A DNA stretch of 64,000 nt. It comes from Cadophora sp. MPI-SDFR-AT-0126 (lineage: Eukaryota; Ascomycota; Leotiomycetes; Helotiales; Ploettnerulaceae). The stretch lies in NCBI GenBank assembly GCA_020747065.1, contig JAGMVK010000006.1:1240001-1304000 (forward strand), given 5' to 3'. Of this stretch, positions 55,392 through 64,000 are shown piece by piece. The translations under genes were made by a program, and so were the position numbers. Positions within the stretch are counted from its first letter, which is position 1. Every line of letters starts with the position of its first letter. The notes under the pieces were generated by a model, which saw nothing but the letters and a program-made list of their open reading frames with translations, searched no databases and was not told the origin of the DNA.

Positions 55392-56738
55392 ACACTAAAA
55401 ACCAGCCGTGTGTGCTATCTATACGTCATAAGTCCTCATCCATTAGACTCAATGATTCGTCGTATCATATATAATATGGAGTATCTTCCCTGAACCGACT
55501 TATTGGATCAGACCAACGTGAGAAAATAATTTAAGACAATAGTTGTTGGTACCTCGATGTGAAGCTCCGGGTACTCGCTTCCAGTTAGTGAAAGCAAATA
55601 AGTGGTAAGCAAGACTTCCTCCAGATTTTAGTGCTTGAACTAATTGAATTATTTCACTTTAAAGGATCATTCCTCACCCCAGTGAAGCAGTCTGTAATAC
55701 ATAAACATCTGGACCCGAGTGCGTTAACAAACACCGTGCTGGGCTAAGACTGTCGTTCTTCCAAGTCAACAAAAGTTAGCGAGCCCCTTTTTCCCGACAC
55801 TGTTTAGCCCTCCGAGGTTTGAGCAGCTTCACTTGGGGAATAATATTCAAACATAGAATGTGACGCAGAGACTTATCACTAATCATGCAATGAAACTTGG
55901 GTTACCTTATCTACAACAAATCGACAGCCAACAGCTAAGACGGGAAATCACCCAATTATCTGCCATCCGTACCCAGAATCTTTCCCAGACGAAAGACAAC
56001 AAGAACACATTCCCACAGTAGAGATCTGCATTCGCGGTAGCAGCGCCTTTCAAAATGAACCGTGCCGCATAGCCATATAGCCAGCCAGCATGTGATCACC
56101 ATATGCCAGGCAATAAGAGCCCAGGATTCAGCCAGGCTGCGACTCAGCCCTTACCCCCACGTACACGCACCTCTTCACCGGTTAGGATAAGCAGACCTTC
56201 GCTGCGAACATGCAAGCTGACTGTAGAAACTCATACCGGAGTTTTCTTGCTGCGGTAAGCACTGCGGTTCCAGGATGGAGGCGTAGGGCTTGAGGCTTGA
56301 GGCTTGTGGTTCGGGATAGGAGGGGAAGGTCGTTGGTTACACGATGCGAATGCGGTGGTGGTGAGCTTACTGATAGGCAAATGCGACGTGCTAATAACAA
56401 TGGAATCTCATGGTAAGTGTAGTGGTGATGAGAAAGAGGATGGATACTTCCTGCTTTCCATCATCTTGCACTTTCACGATGTGAGGGCTCACAATGACAG
56501 AGATATCAGAATGGTGTTTGATTGATTCCAAACACCAATATCCGATGGTTTATGGGTCGGTGATAGGGATACTGAGTGACCCAAGCCTCGTACTGGTCTT
56601 ATCATTCGATGAATGGAGAGGGGTTGATTTTGGTTACCTGACGCTGGTGCCTACTGTAGGAAAAACAAGGCTGTCGATGCATGCACATGCAAGGTCGTTC
56701 CACTTCAACTTCACTTCATTGCCCCCTCCCCTCCTCTA

Positions 56739-56788
56739 CTAGACCAACAGATTGCTCTAGACCATGACCTAGACCAAATACTAGATCA
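56739..56788. repeat. Array of CTAGACCA octamers
   Basis: CTAGACCA at 56739, 56757 and 56769, then CTAGATCA at 56781; the last three are 12 bp apart. Same spacing as the AGCGAT array 1.4 kb to the left, but a different unit. Confidence 0.7.
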
Positions 56789-59700
56789 AAGCTATGCCGT
56801 CGAATTGCGAGCTGCATCGATCCAGGCCGGGTACCCCGCATCTGTAATATGCATGTGAAGGAAATCAACCACATGGCAAGCGCCCATGTCTCAAGAGTCT
56901 ATCTCATGTGGTGATACCATCGATCAGGTACCGATAATGTCTCAAACCGTCTCGCCTCATTCATCTCATGCCTATGTCTCGGGAAGAGAATGGTTTTGGC
57001 CCGCCGCGCCGTCCCGACCTTCTTTGTTTGGACATTTGAGTGCTCAAGTCTTTGATGTCGAGTAACCTGCCACAGCTGGAGGTACGTAACCCTAACGGAT
57101 GAGGTTTAATTGTTCCATAAATTGCTCATTCCTCACCTGGGCAACTGCATTATCTGGCTGACTATGGCGTGCTTAGTGCAACAGGAACACCTAAAGTGAT
57201 TCATGGGCAAGAAAAAGGGGCAATGAGGGGTGTTTGAAGGCCCTGTAACCCATCATCGTGGGACGGGTCCTGCATCTCATGTTTGTCTGCGTGAGGAGAA
57301 AGCAGGTACTTAATCGGCACAACCTCTGAGGTACGGTCTGCAGCCCAAGTACGACCTCGTCAGGCAGCATGGAATTGCTCTCCATTTTTCGCTTTTACTT
57401 CCTTATCTCGAGCGTGCCTGATTAAGCCTCGTGCTTCAGGATGGTGAGACATACAAGCCTGATCTTTACTTCTTGTTGTGCGTCTCATCTTGTCTGCAGC
57501 GATTTGGCTGTATTTCTTCCTGTCGTGTAACTTGATATGTTATTTTCGAAGTCGCGGGGTCTCCGAAGCCGTTTCTGCTTTGCATTCAAGTGTGTTACGC
57601 GTTGCTGGCGCAAGGCCAGTCAGTTGAAGGAACTCGTAACGGACAACTCCAATTTGGCCCGAATCAAACAAAATAATGGGAATTCGGGGAAGTGGGGACT
57701 GCGGCTGATGCGAGAGAGGGGATCGTGTGATGCAAGCGTGATATGAGCATAGAATTGAGAAGTAAGACAGGTAGACCAATGCAGTGAGACAGACATATTT
57801 AGAGAAGCAAATGAAACGCGGCCACATCACTTTCTCTAGCCTATCTCAAGGCAGACGGTCAGGTTGTATTTAAGATCAAGCAGGAATTTACGAAATAGGA
57901 AAGAATTGGCTGGTCTTTCTCTCTTCCTTGTGATATGTCTCACGCGAACATCAGATCATGACTGAAACAGCCATTGGAATGTGGAACGTGGCAAGGCACG
58001 CAACGGCCCGAGCAATCAGACGACATCGTTAATATTGGCCAAGCCTTTCTGTCCATACTGTGTCATTCTGTATCTGGGCGTGTGGTAAGCCGTCAGTCCT
58101 TCAGTCTGCATGGAGACAGCCAGGCATGTCTTGCTCAGAATCACATCGACGTCTGTGGGCAGATTAGATCTCTGTGCCTCTCTGGAGCTCAGCCTTTGAG
58201 TGGCTTAGTAAAGGATGGTTGCTGCAGTTTGTCTCTGCTGAAGAAACGATGTGTCAAATTCACTCTACACCGAGTGAGTGGTTCGCCTTGCATAATCCCA
58301 GTCCGGCGCTGAAGAATTGATAGGATTAGGGGCCACTTAGATACGGATGCAAGCAATGCAATGGCTGGGTGGGATTGGGCTTGCTCGTATGTATGGATGG
58401 ATAATGCATATCGGCAGCCTGCTGGATGGCGAGCGGTATGTTGGAAGCCTGTTCGGGCCGTAGAGGGACGGGTAAGTGCATGCGTCTTCCAACAGCTTAT
58501 GCAGAAAACACAACAGCTGACGTACGATTTCGACGGATTCGCGCTGCTGAAGAAAGATAGGAAAAGAGACGAAGATAAAAACTTATGCAGTTACGATGGC
58601 TGCGATACCCATATGCGCATTTTTGAATTGACGTCTGTCATGTTATACCGGAACTGGTGTTGTGCATGCAAGGCGAGTGGTACAAGACGAGGGGCTAAGA
58701 AGGTTCCTTGGGAGAATCTCGATCTGTGGAACGTTTGACAAACGTAAACCTGGACAGGACCCCGTGGGGAGAAGAAGCGAAAGAGAGGCGAGGACGGGCT
58801 GTGTTGTACGACATTGTCAACGAGAGGAGAAAGCAGCGTGCGGCGCAGGTTGGGAACAAGCAGACCAAACTAACGAGCACCATATGTCCCCATTCTATGA
58901 AAGGTAATATCAGACTGTGAGTATGTGCATGGGCAGCGGAGTCATCCGGAAAGAACATGTATCGAGCATACATACGGGTTGACAGCTTATGTGAGACCAA
59001 GTTGATGCATTGAAACCATGAACGGAAAGAACGCAATTGCTTCGCATCATTCGCGAGAAGGCAAAACTCAAGGAAAGCAAATCACAAAACAATTGTTTTC
59101 GTTAACGGAATCCTTTGAGCCCGGCCTTTGTTTTCAAATCAATCAATGCTGCCAACATCCAAATTCTGCCGGTTTACAGATCGTGGTGCTGGTAGTACCA
59201 GAACCAACTAGCGAGTATCACCGGCAGCAACTACGCAGGCCCTCTATGAACGTCAAATACTGGCATATGCTCGGACGAACATACAAAACATCGCCAGCAA
59301 GCTGGCATAACATCGCCTCGCTAAACATTAAGCCGGTCAGTCCAACGAGGGATCAAGCAAATGTCTCCATCTGTATGATCACCCACCTCAGCCACACCAG
59401 CCCAAAACCTAATCGTGGACTGCTGCACTTGCTCGCTCGTACGTGATAGAGTTCGCAGGGTACAATATGATAGTTTGGGCGAAAAGAACAGACCGTGGAT
59501 CAAAATAAAACACCCATACCAATACCGAGAGCTAGATCTCGATCTCGATCAAAGCAATTCGCGTTCTTGCGAAACGACTCCATAGCTTCCCCTTCAATCT
59601 CAGATCGGAACATGCATTGCATTAAGATTGGTTGGAAAAGATGAGAACAATTCGTGAAACAGAGGGAAACGAAACGGAAAAGCTTGAGGTGCGGAAAATT

Positions 59701-62700
59701 ATGGATGAGTTTATTTGGAAGATTAACATTGGGGGCCGATGGCGTGGCGTTGTCGCCAGTTTGATCTGACAGGGAGCAAGAAGTGGGTTCTCCAATGATC
59801 CCCACAATCTACTTCTGATTGCGATTCGCATCCTTTGATAAGACGATCTGTAGGGGTTTGCCTGTCTCGTCTGGATAGTCGAGGATTTTGACCGAGGATG
59901 CGGTACTTGTGAAACGCTGAAACGTTTTTTTGATAATGATGTGCCGTGTTTGTAGGCAAGGATTCCTGGACCACTCGAAGGTTCCTGCAATGTCGATGGC
60001 GAGGGTTGGGTGGCTAGTGAAGGATGGATTGGATGGGATCGCCTGGCGAATGTTGTGCTTCAGGGACTTGGCCAAGCGAGGAAGCGAGCATGGTGAGGAT
60101 GGCGATGCGAAGGGTGAACGACCAAATCAATAAACACGGATGTTCGGAGCGCGTGGTGAAGCAGCGAGCTACGAGGTGATGGATCGTGATGAGACTGACT
60201 ACGCTCCGTACCGCTTCGTACCGACGCGACACCGTTCTCTGCAGTGAGAAGGATGATGGCTGTACAACAAGAGTAGGTCCTGGAGGGGTAATATTTAGAG
60301 CGTGAGAACTTGTTTCGCGTATTCCGGACTGATTAGTTGAAGATAGTCATGATAGATGCGAGGTTGGGTTTGCGCTGCTTGTCCAACCAATGGCAGACAA
60401 AGTAGCTGAGGACAGCAGCTCGGAAGATTTCGTGAGGAAGTTTGCAAAACACAAAGTTTGTCGGGATTTCAGGAAGCGAGGAACTGCAACACCAAGGAGT
60501 ACGAACTCGCTGTCTGCTGTGCAGAGTGCTTTCCTTTTTCAACCTCATAATCGATGCAGCTGTCATGATTTTTTGTCCCTTGCGCTCTGAGATACATGGT
60601 ATCGATACAAATCCTGACTTCTGCAAGTGACTCGAGATTCGTATCAAGTAGTCGGCTGGTTGGTTGGTTGTCGGTCACCTGGAAATGAGGGGATTCATCA
60701 TCACTGACGACGCACCTGTCGCAACTTCTGCCTCCTTTAGATCAAGACCACAAGCATCAGCCAAAGTGCAGTACAGTACGTACCCATCTCGCGTTCATTC
60801 GTTTCGTTCGCAATCTTATCTGCCTATCAACGAACTGGGCCCTTAAAAGTTGGCATCATGTTCCCCTCGGATAGCGTATCATGTCAAAACAACCAAAAAC
60901 CACCCCGCAATAGCCGATCGCCCAGCAAATAGATGGAAGGTCGGATGTAACCATGTAACCACTGCATGATTTGCTGCTTCGCTGCGTCGATGAATACCTT
61001 CTTTGCGTCATCTGTGCATGACATCTCTGTGCGGTACCCGTGCAGTACCTGCTTGGGGGAGCACGACAGCGTATCACAAGATGCGTTCGTGCGGAGGGGA
61101 TTGGAGGGGCTGATTTGAGAACAGATGCCGCAATACCCAGACGAGAGTTTGTCGCAAGATAAAGAGCGAGTTTTTTTGAACTCCATTACCGAATACGGTG
61201 CCATCAGTAGCTGACCATCTCGGCCCGCTGTCATCGTAAATCGACTTACCTCTCTTTCTAACCGCCATTAACTTCGCAGAATACGAACCCCCAAAGGAAC
61301 GCAGCTTGGTCTCTCGCTCACCCAAGAGTCAAGACTAAGTAAGTCACCAAGTTAGCTCAGTACTTCACCAAGTGACGAAAGCCCCAGGAAGTCAAACTGC
61401 ATGTCGCAGCGCCAGATTACTGGCACGATTCCAATCACTTGGTCACTAGGCATAACATGGCACTCCGTCACAATCGTACCATATCAACTTTACCAGGTCT
61501 TAATCCCCCCCATCTCGCAGCCCAATGAGCAGGCGTACCCGCTTGAGGCTACTTAGTCCCACCGCTCCAGCTATCCACTCCACTCCTCCTGCCTGCTGCC
61601 CTACACTTCTCCCTTCCCTCCCGTGGAGACCCGCGTGTGTGTCACCTGGGCTGCTCCCCACAACTATGCCAGCGAGTGAGACAGGGGCGTCAGGGACAGC
61701 AAGGCAAGTAAAGCAAGCTCAAGCAAGTCAGCGAGCGAAAACGACAGGGAAGCTCTGGAATGAGACAGGGGCGAGAGAACCAGCTTCCATGCCAAGGAAA
61801 TGGAAGGACGCTCGTTGCTTTGGGTGGTGCGTGCGAGCGATGATGGCGTTGGCTGCTGCTGGCGTTCTGGCGAGCCAAGCAGGTTTCGGATTTGTGAGAT
61901 TTGGAGAGGAGTGCTGGGGGGTTTCGATCGCAGAGCCAGCGATATGGTAGGCTATCCATTTTGGAAAATGACCACTTTCATGTTTGAACTTGCATAGCCG
62001 CTGTCTCCTGTAACCCTACCTGCCCTCTCCAATCTGTCTCGTATGCTATCCTCCCTTCCTTCACCTCCTCTCCTCTCCTCTTCTTTCCTCGCCAATCGAT
62101 CGTGGCATCGTGGCACATTTGCACATTCCATGATATATCCGACAATCCGACTAATGACCAAAGACGTCCAAGCAGTCCCCCTATCTTGCCTCCGTAAAAA
62201 TAATCCGCACTTACGATTAGCTGGGACCGCTAGACTCTAGGGCCGTCCGGGGAGAAAGTAAGGGGGGCTAGGAAGGACATTCTGCTCTTCCACCCGAGGC
62301 ATAGTGGGAGGCGAGCAGGGAAGAAGGTTGTTCGTTGGGTTGGCGCTGGTGGTGCAAACCGTTTGAATCCGTTACGCTGGTCGTGATGGTTGTGGCACTC
62401 AATGAGTTTTGCTTTGGTGGTATGGTTTTGGATGCCACGATGTCTTTAACGAGTTGAAGGAAAGCGGGAGAGGGTGCCTCGTGAATAGCAGATGTTTCTC
62501 TGTTGACTTCGTTCTTCTGCTACAAGGCCTTTCTCTAAAGCACAGTCGTACTGGAAAAAGGTTAATTCGAGGTCTATCGAAAGACTCGCTATCATAGGTT
62601 CATCTTGATCAATGTTTTCATCGAATACTTAAGGAGAAGAGTTCTCCTGCCACTGACACTTTCGACCTTATCATTCCAATCTCAAACCAAGCTAGAAATT

Positions 62701-63945
62701 ATTTTGAACGAGTCGTTCTCTCTGAAAATTACTTTTAGATCCATGCTTTTCATGTTGATCTCGTCTCCTCTTCTCTTTTCTCCTCATCTCTTTGAGATCC
62801 TCTTTGGTCCTGACGTGGGGAGTGACAGCTTCAAGAAAAGTCGTTGACTGTCTACACTTCGCATTCATCCAGTTTCCAGTCGTACGATCTTATCTCAGCG
62901 ACAGAGTGTAGAATATATTGGACTTGCGATTTCGCGACTGCAAGTCTTTCGCTTCAGCTTTGGAACAAATTGAGGGAGAACTCTTGTGTTACCTCGCTTA
63001 TGAGGAGTTGAAAAAACAACAACTGAGATGAGCAAGAGCCAGAGCCTGTGGTTCGCCATGCTTTTTGGCCACGGACTGGTAATTGTGGTATCAAAGAAGG
63101 ACGGAACCAAGACTGACGGTGGACTTCAATTAATAGATAACCCGTCCTCCACATAAAACATCTGATTAAGTCATCACTCGATATCGAAAGCAACGCAAGT
63201 CAGAAAAGAATGCCTCTGTCAACATTACCTCCAGGTCAGGCCAGTACATCCTCAGGGCATCCCAGATCAAATCAGAAGAAGAGGGAGAGGGCGGTAAGGA
63301 CGCTACTTGCATTCCCGCTTGTAACCTCGTGCTCGTGTTCCGCTCCCAACTTCCTGGCAGGCAGCGGCACGAGAGTTCAGGTACATGAAACATCCATCTG
63401 TCCATGATATGCAACCTGCAGGTTTGTCCTGTCCTCGGTCGCCTCATCTTTCGTGGATAAACTTCCTGGACGGCTGGAAGAAGAGATGAACGACTGGACG
63501 GAGGTTGTTCATTGTGGGGGTACATGATAAGGGAATTGATTAAATGTTCGATAAAGAGGGATTGTTTCTAGTGATGACTGATGCTTTCGGTTGATTAGTG
63601 ATAGGGCGAAGATAATGGTTGACAAGTCCTTGTCTCTCTCTTGCGAGATCTGGTCTCAAATTCCTCAATGCGTTTGGTGGGCAGGTCCAAACCCTTCCTT
63701 AGGGACGGGAGAATGCCAGGAATTTTAACGTTATTGCAAGATTGGCCTGGTATTCTTGGCATCGTATGGTTGCCAGTCCCTTTCTCTTCCTCTACTCTCC
63801 TGACGATGGGCTGTTTCTGCGTGTACTTTCCAACCCCCAACTTCTCTACTAGCCTGAAGTGTTCCAGTCTTCACGATGCCCTCATCTCGGTCCAAAAGAG
63901 ATACGATACGATTACAGAGCACTTAACCGTGCGTGAACCCCACTC

Positions 63946-63988
63946 TGGGATGGATGGGGACATGACCATCACCATCCCATCCATCCCA
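63946..63988. repeat. Perfect 13-bp inverted repeat at the right edge
   Basis: TGGGATGGATGGG at 63946-63958 pairs with CCCATCCATCCCA at 63976-63988 across a 17-nt loop. The loop holds an ATG at 63963 that opens a frame running off the window, so a gene start beyond the edge is possible. Confidence 0.75.
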
Positions 63989-64000
63989 ACGATTCCAACG

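Larger units (their letters stand above)
55093..64000. other. 8.9-kb region without a convincing gene
   Basis: I found no frame on either strand with recognisable domains, clear splice signals or long coding character; candidate frames are mostly 60-140 codons, and many lack ATG starts. Stop codons are evenly distributed in all frames. Features seen are the AGCGAT array at 55206-55391, the CTAGACCA array at 56739-56788, pyrimidine-rich stretches near 61560 and 62045, and a 13-bp inverted repeat at 63946-63988. It may hold long non-coding RNA, the long leader of a gene beyond the right edge, or decayed sequence. Confidence 0.5.

Noticed and set aside
58361..58738. Plus-strand ATG frame of 125 codons in the gene-poor region
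   Set aside because: Trp/Cys-rich translation without a recognisable domain and no neighbouring exons.
61344..61445. Repeated TCACCAAGT (61344, 61365) and a near-inverse ACTTGGTCA (61437)
   Set aside because: Short, with a mismatch in the inverse copy and irregular spacing; too weak to separate from chance.
61525..61950. Plus-strand ATG frame of 141 codons
   Set aside because: Composition follows the local pyrimidine-rich and GCGAG-type DNA; no domain. A 13-bp direct repeat (TGAGACAGGGGCG at 61677 and 61761) explains part of the pattern.

Overview
The window looks like chromosomal DNA of a filamentous ascomycete. The evidence is small GT-AG introns (mostly 48-130 nt) with CTAAC/CTGAC branch points, several Zn(II)2Cys6 regulators, a HET-domain gene, and fungal-specific families such as an ARP10-type actin relative, a GT4 trehalose synthase and a GT32 mannosyltransferase-like protein. 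Leotiomycetes is my best guess at class, but I cannot confirm it without a search. No transposon, rRNA, tRNA or CRISPR array was recognised. Exon chains below were read by hand. Every internal junction was checked for phase, and every gene reaches a stop codon.

Layout. (1) 1.0-3.7 kb: a stomatin/prohibitin-like SPFH gene and a small conserved-looking protein. (2) 4.6-18.5 kb, accessory in character: a HET-domain gene; a Zn2Cys6 regulator; an SDR of the tetra/trihydroxynaphthalene reductase type divergent from a scytalone-dehydratase-like gene; and a Clr5/ankyrin protein. The regulator, SDR and dehydratase look like a small DHN-type polyketide-modifying cluster without a polyketide synthase in view. 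(3) 19-35 kb, housekeeping in character: mitochondrial seryl-tRNA synthetase, ARP10, a YEN1/GEN1 resolvase, a calponin-homology coiled-coil protein, an unnamed nuclear-looking protein and a BTB protein. (4) 36-43 kb: a sulfatase, a regulator with two tandem Zn2Cys6 clusters, and a divergent MFS sugar transporter, which together look like a catabolic module. (5) 43.7-55.1 kb: trehalose synthase, GT32 glycosyltransferase, acyltransferase-3 and a SET-domain methyltransferase. (6) 55.1-64.0 kb: nearly 9 kb with no convincing gene, but with short spaced repeats.

The main leads are two candidate regulated modules. The divergent SDR/dehydratase promoter carries two CGG-N4-CCG sites. The divergent promoter of the tandem-zinc-cluster regulator and the transporter carries two identical 11-bp CCG-N5-CGG elements. 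Other oddities are a transporter whose first intron begins with GA instead of GT, a 12-nt microexon in the SDR gene, a dehydratase with Ala at an active-site Ser position, and a sulfatase with a C-A-Q-S-R active-site motif.
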